A stretch of DNA of 64,000 bases from Salminus brasiliensis (GCF_030463535.1 NC_132878.1:39561554-39625553); one strand, 5' to 3'. Counted from the stretch's first letter, positions 25,335 to 38,651 are shown. Numbers and translations: made by a program. Notes: generated by a model not told the origin, from the letters alone.

Positions 25335-26270
25335 AGATAGCTTTGTGACAGACTGGACTGATACATTGTACTGTTGCTTGGGGGTAGAAATTAAAATAGG
25401 TTCTGCTTCTGTACCTTCTGTCACTGAGCACTTGTGAGAACAGTGGCTTGGGTGAGTGGGGTCCAATGATGTGCTGGGCTGTGCTCACCACCCTCTGCAG
25501 AGCTTCCCACTTTAGGGCCATGCAGTTCCAGTACTAGGTTGTGATGAAACATGGCAGGATGCTCTCCATAGTACAGGTGTAGAACATCCTGAGGATGCAG
25601 GGATTCATACCGAACCTCCTCAGGTAGAAGAGGCACTGTTGTGCCACCCATGTGGTGTGTTCTGTCCATGTAAGTTCCTCAGTGATGTGAACACCAAGGA
25701 ACTTGAAGCTTCTGACCCTCTCCACAGTGGTCCCATTGATGAAGATAGGGGTGTGCACTCTGAATGCAAGTTTTCCATGTGCTGCACAAACTTGAGTGCT
25801 ATTTTCCTCATATTTGCTTTCTTAAAGTCCCAAACAGCAATGAATGCAGCCTCTGGGCACATGGTTTCCTGTTCGTTAATCGCCTCAGACAATATCCCAA
25901 GTGCAAGGTCTGTGTCAGCCTTATATCAGTCAGATCAGGTTATATACACAGCATAAAAAATAACCCCAAAGATCTCTCTCAGCAACGCACGAGGTGATGA
26001 GATATTTTAATTGTGAAGTGTGACCTCCTCCGATAACACCAAAAATTACTGATCAAAAAACATACACCATCACTTTTGCTTTTCCTGGAGTGGCCCTTTG
26101 TTCTGTCCACATGGTGCAGGGAGAACCCTACCGGCTCAATGGCTTGGTCTGGAATTTCGTCTGGCATCCATGTCTCTACAAGTCAGATAATACAGAGGTC
26201 CCTAGTCTCTAAAGCCTAAAGTTTGCTGTTTGTTGTCCAAGGACTGTCTGTTTGCAAGAAGTATGCTAAG
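25335..26270 (-). mobile_element. Broken, internally deleted LINE (endonuclease and reverse transcriptase remnants)
   Basis: On the minus strand the 5' part (26167-25979) reads MPDEIPDQAIEPVGFSLHHV...DGVCF, like the apurinic-type endonuclease of L2/CR1/Rex-group LINEs. The 3' part (about 25770-25360) reads FINGTTVERVRSFKFLGVHI, FYTCTMESILPCFIT, then DRRYRSR and FYPQA in shifted frames, which is the C-terminal end of the reverse transcriptase ORF. The catalytic RT core between them is missing. At least two frameshifts occur in the 3' part. The exact LINE clade is not certain. Confidence 0.8.
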
Positions 26271-28190
26271 TAGAGTGGAGCTATTTCATATAGGTGTTTG
26301 TCGGTCGTAAACGAAGGAGCTAACAATTCATCTGACCACTTGCCTGTTTTGGCTAGCAGTTCAAACCCTCTCTGTCCACTTTACTACTTTGGGGTCATGA
26401 TGCTAGCTAACTGTTGGATGTAGCAAACCCTCCACCCACACCCCCCCATTTTTGTCATATGTTCTGTACCCTACTGATGTCACAGTAGCTGGGAATGGTG
26501 ACAATGGTGGCCAAAAACCTCTCAGTGGTGGAAGTCTTTACTTCTGACACCAGTTTTTTTCACTAGCTTTTGCCACTATTCACAGAGCCACTGCTTTATT
26601 GCTCAAGGGCATTTTTTTACCCAACTTTTGTCAGCCACAGCCACTGCATACAATTCAAGGGTTTTCTCTGTAACAAGTCACTTTACCACAGCTCACGTTT
26701 CTCACTCTTCTAGCTTTTTTTTTTACTTTCTACCAGCCACATACACACATACACACACACACACACATACACACACACACACACATACACACACACACTC
26801 TCACATGTTTTACAACATCCCTAACCAAATGAACCAAGTTGAGTTGATGCTGAATTACACATAGCCATATTGGACTAAATGGCTAAAGTTTGTAACATTC
26901 AGTATTTCTATGTATTGCAACAGCAATGGTACTTAATTATTTCTTTAATTAAAACAAACTTTTGTTGAAAATGGCTAATGCTTAGTGTGCGCCTGACATT
27001 TTGCGGATGCTAAGGAAGAGCTTAACCAATGTCCAAATTACCAAAGTCCCAGGCATTGTGTTTTCCCCCAACGCTAAACAACAGAGCATTGCCTCTACAT
27101 GCAAACAGGTAATCATTGTATGCAGGACGTATGCTGATCTTCTAAATTTAGGTACTTTTCTGGCACTGTACTTTTTTCTGAATTTCCATGAATTCAAATT
27201 TTAGTTTCTGTGTCATGGCCCTCAAGCTATGGAACTCCTTTTATAGCTCAAATATTTTTGAGTGCTGTCCCTTTAAAACTTTTAAGCCTTTTGGTGCTAG
27301 GAGCAACATTATTATCGTCTTGCATGTTGTAATAGGAACAGCTTGTTTTGAGAAGCTTCGTTTCATTACTTGCACTGTTTGGAATAACCACCTTTCAATG
27401 TTTCCTTCTTTACACAGAATCCTGTGGACGTTTTCCCTTAACGAGTGCATTCAGGAGTGAAGAAATTGCATCAGCTACCCATGAAATGTTGGCCAGCTTC
27501 CATATGAGTGTTTTTGCATAGTTGCCATAGTCACCCACTACAGATCTTTAAAGATGTAAAATCAATTGGGAGTCTAGGTGTATGCCCGAACATGAAAAGA
27601 TACAAGACATGTTGTCTAAAGAACAGTAGCATTGTGTGCAAATGTCATTGTTTGGCCAATGATGTTTGGCTTTCGTAAGCAATGAGCACAGCCTGTTACC
27701 AAGAGCCCTGTTAAATCTTTTTCTCGCACTGTTTCCTATTGGATAATGGGTGTGTGATAATAGGGTAGTAAAAGCTAGTTCTAGTATTCAGCAATCTGAA
27801 ATCTGTGCATAACCTTAGACTGCAGTCTTTTTTTCCGCACTATTGCGTATGGAGAGGCATATTCACTAACAGACTTCTAGGTGTAATAAAGTCAGGATTC
27901 CGGGGTTGTTGGTACCTCTTAGAAGTAGGACGCTCTGGTACAAGCTTATAGAGATCTTTTGTTCAAGCTCACAATTACTGAATGGTGCTAATATTCATTT
28001 GCTCCACCAAAATGCAAAGTATGCTTTGGAAATTATTGTAATTCACAAGCACCTGAAGCTCAACCACTCAAAAATGAATTTCTACATCTATGTCTACACC
28101 CTTGGACATGACATCTAATGCAGCATTAAAAAAGGCAGTATGATGACACTAAAACAATATAATAAAAAAACAGTACAACTTGTGCTGAGT
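26271..28190. other. Gene-free sequence with a CA microsatellite
   Basis: No gene. The frame at 27188-27300 on the plus strand (FSFCVMALKLWNSFY) faintly resembles LINE ORF tails, but the match is too short to call. Otherwise AT-rich unique sequence. Confidence 0.4.
26738..26799. repeat. (CA)n microsatellite with CAT interruptions
   Basis: ACACAT/ACACAC run of about 60 bp. Confidence 0.95.
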
Positions 28191-28194
28191 CATT

Positions 28195-28250
28195 TTGGGA
28201 TATGGGCCACAACTGCAGCTTCTGCAATGGGCACAGGACAGTTGAAGGCT

Positions 28251-28290
<40 letters not shown>

Positions 28291-28640
28291 GCCTGGAATG
28301 TCACCACCATTTTGGGTAATGTTGCTGACCATATGTATCCCTTCAGGACCACAATTCATTGATAATCTAGTGGCTATGATCACAGGAATGATATAATGCC
28401 CCTGTTACAAAGCACAACCTATCTCAAACTGGTTTTATGAACTTGACAATGATGTCAGTGTGCTTCAGTTAAAGTCACCAGATCTGAATCCAAAAGAGTA
28501 CCTCTGGGATGAGGCAGAATGGGAGATTTGCCTAGAAAATCTGCAAGAACTGTGTGACACAATCATGTCAACACACTATGTGACGTCTGTCCATAACAAT
28601 TTGGCCCATGTCAAAGTAACTGACGTGTCACTTTTATTCC
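28195..28640 (+). mobile_element. Fragment of a third Tc1-like transposase, split by an (AT)n tract
   Basis: After about 28310 the plus strand follows a common fish Tc1-like transposase 3' half: GTTGCTGACCATATGTATCC, ACAAAGC..ATCTCAAACTGGTTT, GTCACCAGATCTGAATCCAA. The frame reads SPDLNPKEYLWDEAE, close to the SPDLNPIEHLWD motif that carries part of the DDE active site. The segment before it is interrupted by a 35-bp AT run (28253-28287). Both ends are missing. Confidence 0.8.
28253..28287. repeat. (AT)n microsatellite inside a Tc1-like relic
   Basis: Uninterrupted AT dinucleotides for about 35 bp. Confidence 0.95.
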
Positions 28641-30429
28641 TGTATCCAACATATCGACTAAAAGAACTGACTGTTTAGTTACTGTCTTTACATACTGTAC
28701 ATTCTAGGCCTTGACATGCATTGCTGATGATTAATTATATTTTCTTCACCTATTACTTGTCTTAATGATTTCATGAGTTTATATACTGTATTTTAACAAA
28801 ACATGGAGTTACATATTCATTTTTGTAATAATTATTTATTGATGGGTGTAATTATTAAAATTGCCTTGTTCATGTTACTTTTGGTTTCTTCACATTTTCT
28901 ACAATCCAAATCCAATATAAGCTAGCAGGGCAACTAGGTTAACTAACGTAACAATTCATTTCAGCTTAATTAACAGCTAACCTTACACAAAACTAACTAA
29001 CAGGACCTGGTATAATATTTCAATGCTCAGAAAGTTGACATTAGCAGCTTACTGAAAAAGAAAGCAGTCAGTTATTAAACTCAAAACAAAAGATTTTATA
29101 ATATAATACTTGCTGTTCTGTGTCATTTGTAGCTATAGTGACATCACTAAAGCTGTGAATCAATGTTGTACATAGCAATTCATTATCTTGTCACAACTTA
29201 ATAACCTGTAGATCCCCCTTACCAGCTTTTTACCAGCTAATAGCTGCTTCCTTTAGGGTGCCCCCCATGACCAGCATTCTTGTTTTTTTCTAATGGACAC
29301 ATACACAAAGAATTTTTCAGTTTGTATACCTCTTGCTATTACCCCTCCTTTTATTTTCTCCTCTTTTGTAGCCTTTTTCAGCTTCATGCATCTTTGTAAC
29401 ATTGAATTGAAAAAGCTTTTGACAATTAGCTTTTGGAGAAGTCATTAACACAGAGGTTCACTTACTTTTTCTAGCCTGCACTGTTGATGTTTACTTAGTG
29501 TGTTCAATACATGAACAGTACAGCTGTATGGTATTAGTTGTGTTATTAGTCTATAATTGTGACACAACACACCACATATCGCAGATCACCTTTTTCAACA
29601 ATACTTATTACTTATTTTGACAATATTTTACCTAGTTGCTGTACTAGGTACTCCTTTGTGGACTTTCCCCTCCTCCACATAATGTCTAGAAATTAAGTTA
29701 CTGACTAAGAATTCTTTAATAGAAAGTGCGGACCTGTGAAAGAGCATTTGGTGACATAACTTTAATTTATAAAAAGCAACACAGACCAGTGATACCTAAT
29801 GGAGAACTATTATAGGCTACCCTGTTTAACAAGTGTTGTCAAATCCAAGAATGAACCTGGATCACAGCCTCAAAGCTCAACACACTCTTTTCATGCTGTT
29901 TTGTAATCAATATTATATTGTTATGTTTTGTAGAACTTTTATATTTTCATAATTTTTTATATTTTAGTGGAACATTTTAAAAAGACATAACCATAAATAA
30001 AAACATTTTTTAAAAGGACCCTGATTAATGCTTATTTACTTTTCATTATATGATGTCATGTTCATGTAATTTCCTGAAAATCTTTTTGCTTAGTAAGGAG
30101 AAATAAGTAGGTAATGCTGCAATTGAGGTGAAGAGAGCAAAAACCATTTTAAATGACTTTTATGAAGCTTTTCTGTGTGTCTTACATGTAATTTCAATGT
30201 ATACATTTGTACAGGTATTCTGATATTATTTTCAGAATTTTTCAAAAATATAGGCTCTCAAAAATAAAGACATATAATTCATATAATTTACAAAACATTG
30301 GTAGGGGCTTGTGAAACAGAAATGTAGATGTGTTTTATTATGTCAAACTATTTGTGAACATAGCATAGAGATATTTTTGCACAGATCTAGTGTGTGAAAG
30401 TTTAATAAAAAAAAAATAAAGTATTAAAA
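28641..30429. other. Gene-free AT-rich sequence, nothing specific seen
   Basis: No open frame of note and no repeat recognised. Confidence 0.4.
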
Positions 30430-30610
30430 CACTTTAAAGTTGCTTTGGCTGATGCTCTTATCCAGAAAGACTTGAATCATGTTACAGAGGTACCTGAATG
30501 TAGTGTCTGAACTCTTGCCCAATTCCTCTTGTTGGTGTATTGTGGTGTTCTTATCTAGCTTGGGAATTGACCCCTAGACTGCTGTGGGGAAGGCAGCATT
30601 CATACCCACA
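30430..30610 (+). repeat. Fish interspersed repeat family C, diverged copy 2
   Basis: GATGCTCTTATCCAGAAAGA, GTTACAGAGG, AACTCTTGCCCAATTCCTCT, GGGAATTGACCC follow the order of the copy at 25085-25325, with many substitutions. Confidence 0.75.
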
Positions 30611-33462
30611 ACAAGTGACCAACTGTTTGAAAATATGAGCAGCTTGTGTATTGCAAACAGAAAAACTGTAGACACCAGCCCGTCACTGTGTAAGAACAGT
30701 ATTTTGTGTTTTTAGACATCATAGAGTCCATTGTTTTTAGATTTTTAGATAGATCAAAAACTATGACCAAAAAGAGAGGCTAAAAATATTTGAGATTTAA
30801 ATGTTTATGAGTAATGGTATTACCTGGCTGGATAACAGAACAGTATATTCACTGGAAATTGACTGTGGGTCAGTTGACAAACAGTGTTTTGTGCACTAGA
30901 TACTTTTTCAAAGGAAGCTATGTCTAGTAATAATTTTAGCAGATGGCTAGCCACATATTTCATATGCAGTCCTGCCAAAAAAGTAACACAATCTCACATC
31001 CCACAGGCAAAATTATTGTTTATGAGTGTTTTACCTCGGACCTGAAATTATAAAAGTGTACTTGTGCTACCAGTGCCAGTAAAATGAGATCAGAGTAATA
31101 AAGAAAACAGAAAGAAAACAAATATTTTCAACTGACTATACTTAATAAGAAGTACAACTTCCCACTATAATCAATCTTGTATATGAGGATTTTGGAAAAC
31201 CCCAAGTTGGAATCTGTCATAAGACCATAAAACGCTAAAGCCTTTTTCCATGGGTCCAAATAAGATATATGCATGTTTTAAACAAGGTAAAAAGAACAAT
31301 CATGCATTATTGCACAAATCTTAACTAGAAGTTACTAGAAACAGAATTTAATATTTACTAGAATAAATGATGTATATTTTATAATTATATGTTTAGATTT
31401 AGACAGGTATAAATGACATTTTCAGCTTTGTCAGGGGGCCTTGTCCCCAAATCCCACTTAATAAGACACTAAGCATTTAGCCTTATGCACTCCCAAATAA
31501 CCTCCATACAGGGCCTATGACAGAAGTAAGCTAAAGGAGAAAAATGTTGTAGAAGGGAGAGCTGTTGTGTTCAATGTGAATTAATGTGTGTATACCACTG
31601 CACCCAGTGAGAGGATTTGAGAGTCCTTTATCACCTTCCTGAACCGTTGAAGAAAAATAATGCCCTCTCTGTTATTCTCATCATGGCCATGGTGAGCGAG
31701 TCTAAAGGGATATCCTGTTGGAGAGTCCAATGCATTTATCGTCCTCACGGTGGTTTGGGGTGACTCAAGATTTACAAAATGTTCCACTGGCTTCCACTTA
31801 CTGCTTTACAATATTGAAAATATAGAGTAATGGGCCTTAGATCCTCTGTTATTTCAGAAAACATGGAGCTCTGAAAAGAGTGCCAACTGGCAAACTGGTG
31901 GGCCAAGGCTCAGAGCTACACCACAAGGGTGTTTTCATCACCCCTGGCAACTTGAATTTAATTTTTAACTGATGTGTAGACAACTTAGGACAACTGAATT
32001 TAACTGAAGTGGGATATTCCAGGTCAGTTCCACCATTACTGACTGTCATTATGATAACATATAAACGTTTGCACATATTGCTCTCTAAAGAGATTATTCA
32101 TAACCATAACAGAGATTTTTTTTTGCCAAATTCTATCTGGCCAGAACAAGCCTGTAAGACATAGTAGTAGCAGTAGTACTTTTCTTCTTTTTCCAGTTAT
32201 CAGACAATGTTAATAAAGTAGATCTGATGAAAATCAAAAGCAACACCACTGTGGATTGTGTGCTTCAGTATTAATGCTGAAAATCTGTACTCAAACACTG
32301 TAATGGTTTAAATTTGCAATAATAATTTGCAATAACATCCAGAGGGAGGATCCATACCCAGAAAGATCTATTAAGTGTTTTTTTTCCAAACCTGCATCTC
32401 ACCTTATGTCACCTCATGTGTCTTATGTGCTGTGCTTGTCCATAGTATGAAACAGAGACAAATTAAGGTCTAAAAATGGCTTCTAAAAATACATCAGATC
32501 ACTGGAGAATGTGTTGCATCAGCATGGAAGTTGTTGTTTGGGTTTATGTGGGCAAATACAGGCAACATTTTCTCTGGTATTAAGCATGCCTGTGGTAGTG
32601 ACTTTGCCTTAGAGACGAAAGCAATGACATTACCATAGCAAATGAAAGGAAGTGATGGTGAGGGCCACCCAGGAGTTCCATAGGTCTGAAAGCCTGGGAA
32701 AGTGTATGTTGGACATATCTTTGGTCTACCCTTTGCATTTTCTGCAATTAATTTTGCATGGCTCCCTAGTCGTTATTCATGAAAAATAGTTAGTGGCTTT
32801 TAACAGCTTTTTTTTATTAGAAGAAACAGCTGACAACAAGCTGGTGACGTGATTAGTTGGGGATAGTTCAGAGTTTTTGTCACCAAACATTTGCTTCAAG
32901 GTGCACAGTTGGTAATATGCCCATTTGTTAGAGTCAGGCCATGGCACCGTGAAATGATGTGATGTATAAATCCACTACACTAACATGCATTTACAGAAGC
33001 GATAGTAGTGTGATTTTACTCTCAGCAAATTCCTTTGTGGATATGCACCATGGGGGCAGCATATCTCGAAATAGAAACTGGTGAGGCAACATCAAATAAT
33101 AGCCCATGCCACAAAATGACAAATCTTTTATACCACCAACTTAAATGTGCCCACAGTGTTTTCTTCCTCTCCATGCCAAAACCATTCTCTAATTATAGAT
33201 GTTTTTCCAGGCTCTTCAGAAGATTTACTGAAAACCAGGTGAATTTGTTGCTTAAAAGAGAAGAGCCAGTGGCTCAGTATTTCCCCTTTTTAGGGAGGAA
33301 TATTTTAACATTCCTTACACATTATTAATTCATTAGTAGTAAACTAATAAACTAGTGGCTAATCAGCTAAACACAAAGCATAATACAAATCCTAATACAC
33401 AGTTAGTCTTAATATAATATAATATAACAAAAAATAATAAAATATATATCATCAATGTAGCC
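30611..33462. other. Gene-free AT-rich sequence, nothing specific seen
   Basis: No gene or clear transposon. The short open frames (for example 31581-31787 and 33035-33328) show no known domain. Confidence 0.4.
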
Positions 33463-34095
33463 TGTGCAAAAGTTTGGGCACTGTACATGTTGCAAAGGCT
33501 CAAATTTTTTTTCCAGAAACCTAAGCCAGACCTCCAACTAGAACCTGTCAGCTGATTCAAATCTCCAAGTTTTATACACTCTCTAACTCTTTAGACCTTC
33601 AAAACTCCAGCTTCTGTCTAATGTCTAATGATTTGAAAACAAAAGTAATTGATGCCCGCAAGACAGGGGAAGGCTGTAAAAAGATAGTCAGCATTAATAG
33701 TATTATGCTATTGTTAATAAAATACTTAATTGTGTTAAAAAGATTAACAATATGAAAGGCCATTCCCTGACTTTTCAGTATTAGTGAATATGTGCATAAA
33801 ATGAAGCATAAAGACATGCACATCCAAACATTTGCAGTAGAGTGGGTCATGATAGAGCTGCCACAGCCAACTGTAAGCATGTACCAGCTGAAAATAAATG
33901 TCTAAGACTAACACAGCTCTCCCACAAAGCACTTAACCACAAATGCCCATAGAATAGGGTATTACTACTCCATCCAACCTCTCCAACCTGCCACTGATGT
34001 GATTGTGGCAGAAAAAGAATCCCTTCTGCCACGTTCCAAAATCTAGTAGATGCTTTTCAGGGTTTTGTCATGTGTCCCCAAACTTTTGATCATGT
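33463..34095. mobile_element. Non-autonomous Tc1/mariner-type element (MITE-like)
   Basis: The left end GCAAAAGTTTGGGCAC and the right end GTGTCCCCAAACTTTTGATC are inverted repeats. The AGTTTGGGCAC motif is typical of fish Tc1-like element ends. The interior of about 600 bp shows no transposase frame. The left flank is very AT-rich (ATAATATAATATA). Confidence 0.65.
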
Positions 34096-34590
34096 GTGAA
34101 ACCAAAACACAACAAGAAAATTGAGGATCATTTGAGGAAGTTGGCAAGACAACAATGTTAACAAAATATTTAGACATGAGGAAAAAGAAGATTAGCACAT
34201 GATACTTTTGGCAACTGGTAGGCAATGTGTGTGGTAAATATTAATTTAAATTTTAATTTGGCTGTAAATTTTCTGCACAAAATATATTTTTGAAACATGA
34301 ATGGAATGCAATTACAAGAGACACAATAATTAGTCTACAACTTATATGGAAGCACAAGATGCAGACAACTTGGCATTACATTGCATCCACTAAGAAGATG
34401 TACTTTAGGGTATACTTTTATATTCTGAACCTTTGGACTATTTTCTTTTAAGTTCATAATGCTGCTTATGTACTAATGATACATAAATGCCCCTAAGAGG
34501 CAAACATGCTGAGTGGATTTAATATGTTCTGCTCTGTTTACTAAATATATTCTATTGGAAAATAAAGCATTTTATTAATAAGACATATTT

Positions 34591-34610
34591 GTGTGTGTGT
34601 GTGTGTGTGT
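34591..34610. repeat. (GT)10 microsatellite
   Basis: Ten perfect GT units. Confidence 0.9.
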
Positions 34611-35879
34611 GACATATTTTGCTGAAAATATTTCAGTAGTAGTAACAGCAGCTAGACATAGCAAGATCATAATAGGCTGGACCTGTGTTAAGTCAATCCA
34701 ATATGGTGATCGTGGTGAAGCTCAGATGATGATGTTCACTCCCCTAGCAGTCCTTCACGCTGCAGCAGTGTTTCAGACTGAAATGCTTAAGCAAACAAAG
34801 CCAGGAGAAGCCCTGTGCAATCCTTGAGATGAGCAGCAGATGGTCTCTGGAATTTCTAAACAAAGAGATATACATCTATTATATCAAACCATTTTACATT
34901 TTATTTGGGCCTCTGGTATCTCTCATCGTTCTTGTAACATGACAGTAATTATAGCCATCAAGGTGTTCCCTTGGAAACATCAGCCAAGAACTTTACAGAA
35001 CTGCTTAATCTCAGAGCGCCTTGCTGACATCATCTTGCAGTTTATTTTAGAAGTGGCTGAAGTATGTAATGGCTGTAATTGCAGACGGACCAGATTTATA
35101 TAGACAACTGTCACGCTGGTTAACCCATATATCAACTTAACTGTTGCTCAGAGAATAATCCTGTAAACAAGATAAAGTATGGCCTAGAGTGGGGCATGCA
35201 CGACACCAAATGTCTGTGAAGTTATATATGGAAAGTTTCTAAGTCTCGACCAGTGCAATAATGTGGACTGGAGTGTTGTCTTTGATAATGGTAGAGATAG
35301 CGGGAGACATGGAAGGGAATAAAAAAGGGGACATTTCCATGCTTTACCGACCGTGTATATACATGTTCTTTGCAGCAGAGCACTGACGATGCGCTCGAGG
35401 CAAAAGCAATTGTATTAAAATCTTGCAAATGGAGCATTAATAGTGGTTGACATATGACACCCCTAGTTGGTGTTGAAATGTATCAACTTGAAAGGTCCTA
35501 CAGGGGAATGCTGTCATTCTTTACCCTGCAGTTGTAAAACAGTAATTATTGGAATATATAGTGGTTAAATTGCCTTTAAATGAGGTGACAAATCTATTTT
35601 GCTTCGTAAAATTCACATGATTGATTTGCAGCAGCCAGTACTGAGGTGTTACTGTATTAGGCAAGCCAGATTAACGTCTATGATATCATCATTTTCCACT
35701 GTATAAATGCGCCCAGGATAATTTAACAATTACACTGGCAAATATTAATTCAAAGGGAAAAAGTGCTACTAAATCATGTGTATTAAAACCTTAAAATACT
35801 CAAATAAAACCAGATGGAAAAACGGGAAACCCCTGGAGAGAGAAATGTGTATAACATCAACAAGTCAGGCTGTAATGCA

Positions 35880-36240
35880 TAGTAAAGAAAGTGACCCCTT
35901 GCCTCTTAGCCCAGCCCTCGGTCATTCATCAAGGGCCTCAGCCTCCCCTAAAAGCCCTGTTTATAGCCGCCCAGCATACTCATGGTAAAATATGTCCTGC
36001 TGGATAGACAGAAAGTGTCAATGAGGTGGTATTTCTCAGGCCCCTCGTCAGTCTCGTTATTGTATAATGTGGAGTCAGAGAGAGGGAGCAGACAGAGAGG
36101 AAGAGTGCAGCTCTAAAGGATGATTTACTTGACCTCAGCTGTGCTGGAACTTAAGGCGAGAGCCTCATTAATTCCTAACTCATTGCGTTTGGACATAAAC
36201 TGGTTAAAAATCGGAATGTGTGGAAGACTTCCAGACATAT
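35880..36240. promoter_or_regulatory. Candidate conserved non-coding element
   Basis: Non-repetitive segment including CCTCGGTCATTCATCAAGGG, CTCATTAATTCCTAACTCAT and a purine-rich stretch at about 36070-36105. There is no coding potential. Composition differs from the AT-rich surroundings. Regulatory role is inference. Confidence 0.33.
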
Positions 36241-38069
36241 ACAAAGAATTATGAACCACACCCCCTCCCCCAACAACCACCCCCCACCCCCACAGCCTCT
36301 TTGTTTCCTCTCCTCCCCTTCGCCAGCCATTGCCATATTCCAAATGAAAAGCTTTTCCAAATAACTTAACGTAAATCAAGCAGGCTTTTTTGTAGGAGGT
36401 CTCAAATCCCAATCAGGGGGAGGCAACGGCCCTGGAACGTTTTTGCACTTATTAGTCTGTAAATATAGTGTTGTTTTAAGTGATTACCAACTGTGAATGA
36501 TTTTTCACTCCCATCCATTCTTGAGGTGGGACCTGTCATTTGTCTCGGGGCTTGAAAAAAAAGGGTAACTTCGAAGAGTACTTGAGCAGAGTAGGAGCCC
36601 GATAAATTATGATAATGCACACATTTTAAATGGCTCATATTTCTCTTGGCCTGTTATCAAGACTACTCTGCCGAGAATGTAAACTGCCTTTCCTACCCCC
36701 CTCCCATGCACAATATTTAATGTTATCTTCATTTGAGACATGTCTGTTTATGCATTAGCAAATGTAGCCAAATTTTACAGACTTTTTCTGCTGCCTTTTT
36801 TTTCCAGTTTCATTGAAGGCCTTTTTTTCTGGACGAACATCTGTCTGGCTCCGATGTCTGCTGCCATTAATTTCAGACAATACATCAGGAGTTGTAATGA
36901 TCGCTGAATACAATGGAATAAGTAAGAGGTAAAACATGGTAAAAGTTCAATATATTAGTGCAAATCAAGGTCAAAACAAACATATACTGAAACTACTTGG
37001 TGATGTGGGGGTTTGAAAGATGGGTAATAAAGATAAAGGTCCATTCTGCCTTCATAATGAGATGTTTTAACCCTGAGGGAGGATCCATCACTGTTAAAGC
37101 AACCTTGTTAATATCTGACCAGGTTCCACTCAGAGTTTGATTATATTTAGTATTGGCTGCTCACTATCAACAGCAGTCCATCTCTCTTAGGGCCCAAATC
37201 AATCACTAGCTGAAGGAAAGGCCAATTTTGTGGAGTGCATTAGTGAATTATTGTGTTAAGTTTATAGTGTAAAGTCTTGTCAGTCATGTCTTTATCCTCG
37301 CCTCTGACTCTAAACCCACAGCAGTCCACATGTCTTTGGGGCTGTGTAACTATCTTTTTTTGAAAAGAACATAATGTAAGGATATAACATTAGAATATTT
37401 GTATAGTTGAGTTCATTGGGCTTGTTCTTCAGAAAAACTATGTGGGTTTTTATGGTGATTGAATGTCAGCCACAATGATGTTTTGGCTACATTTCTGTTT
37501 GTTTTGGTTGCTTTGATTTATGAAATATCTTCTGTGTTGAAAAAACATCTGCCCAGACTTTCAATGCTTGTAGCACTGCACTAGACTATACAATGCCTTA
37601 TGTAAGCTCTGTGAGTGTTGCAGTCTTTGTTGCATATTCACCCTTTTTCCAGGGTAATAACACATATATGCAAATATTTGGTAACAGATTCAATATATAA
37701 TTTAATTAAAAAATACTACTTATCAAAATATATTTTAAAAGTATATACTTTGTATAAAAGTATTAAGTATAGCAGGTGTTTTAGTTCCATAATATCTGGA
37801 TGTATCAGACCACCATGCCTGCACCATAGCTTATTGTCATTTTCAGTTGTTCATATATATGCAGACAAGCCTGATTTGGAACATATATATTTAATGTAAT
37901 ATGTTACTTAGGATGATGTGACAAAAATAAAATTATGATAAATATAAAATTATCCCATGACATTTGCAAATGTATATATATTGATACACTGAAACTTTCA
38001 TTCTTATTCAAAATAATCCTTACTGGCATTTATGAATATGAAGGAATCCAATCTATGAACACTTTTGCA

Positions 38070-38460
38070 TACACTATATGTCCAAATGTCTGTCGACACC
38101 ACTTCTAATGAATGCCTTTAGTTACTCTAAGTCGCACCCCTTGCTGGCACAGAAATGTAAATACACACACACAGCTTGTCTAGTCTCTGTATATATTGTC
38201 GATAGAATAAGACTCCCTTTGAACAGAGAAACATGAACCTATAATACTGGCACCATGTCTAATTCCAGGAGTGGGCTAGAGGGATATACAGCACTCCAGC
38301 ACTGAGCTGTGGAGCAGTGGAACTGTGTTCACTAGAATGATGGTGATGCTCCATCCAATACTTCTGGGATGAGTTGGGGAGTTGGGAATGAGGTAGGGTG
38401 GGAATGACCTCACTGATGCTCTTGTTGCTGAATGCAATCAAATCCTCACAGCAATGCTCC
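38070..38460 (-). repeat. Interspersed repeat family A, copy 2 (minus orientation, longest copy)
   Basis: Reverse-complement match to the copies at 23370 and 57740. The end near 38072 (minus: GACATTTGGACATATAGTGT) matches the right end of the 57740 copy (GGGTATATAGTGTA). The inner CA-rich and GTGCGACTTAGAGTAACT parts are present here only. Probably a non-autonomous DNA element. Confidence 0.82.
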
Positions 38461-38465
38461 AAAAT

Positions 38466-38651
38466 TCACCTCCTCTGGAATCTGGTGGTAGACAATGAGA
38501 GCTTCCTCTTTCTGCCAAGTTCAGGTAGTGTATCCACTGCTCCTTTAGCTCTGAACTTGTGAACTGTGCTTCCAGCTGGATCTCTATGAGCATCTCTTGA
38601 GGCAGTGATCTCTTCTCTGAACCTTCCGGATAACGCTCTAGACTGAGTCAT
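38466..38651 (-). mobile_element. Tc1-like transposase N-terminal fragment (fourth lineage)
   Basis: The minus-strand frame of 61 residues (SRALSGRFREEITASRDA, then STVHKFRAKGAVDTLPELGRKRKLS) resembles the N-terminal paired-like helix-turn-helix of Tc1-family transposases, whose linker usually reads like GTVDTLPRSGRKRKLS. The catalytic part is absent. It abuts repeat family A. Confidence 0.7.

Larger units (their letters stand above)
34096..38069. other. Gene-free sequence with several candidate regulatory segments
   Basis: No gene. A (GT)10 run lies at 34591-34610. Non-repetitive, GC-balanced segments at 34900-35110, 35880-36240, 36400-36680 and 37080-37240 carry homeodomain-type cores (TAATTA, TTAATT) and resemble conserved non-coding sequence. 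A C-rich run lies at 36261-36292. Confidence 0.4.

Noticed and set aside
27188..27300. Possible LINE ORF tail (FSFCVMALKLWNSFY)
   Set aside because: Only about 15 residues resemble a LINE end and no flanking LINE sequence follows.
36125..36412. Gly/Trp-rich minus-strand frame
   Set aside because: Produced by the C-rich run at 36261-36330 read in reverse.
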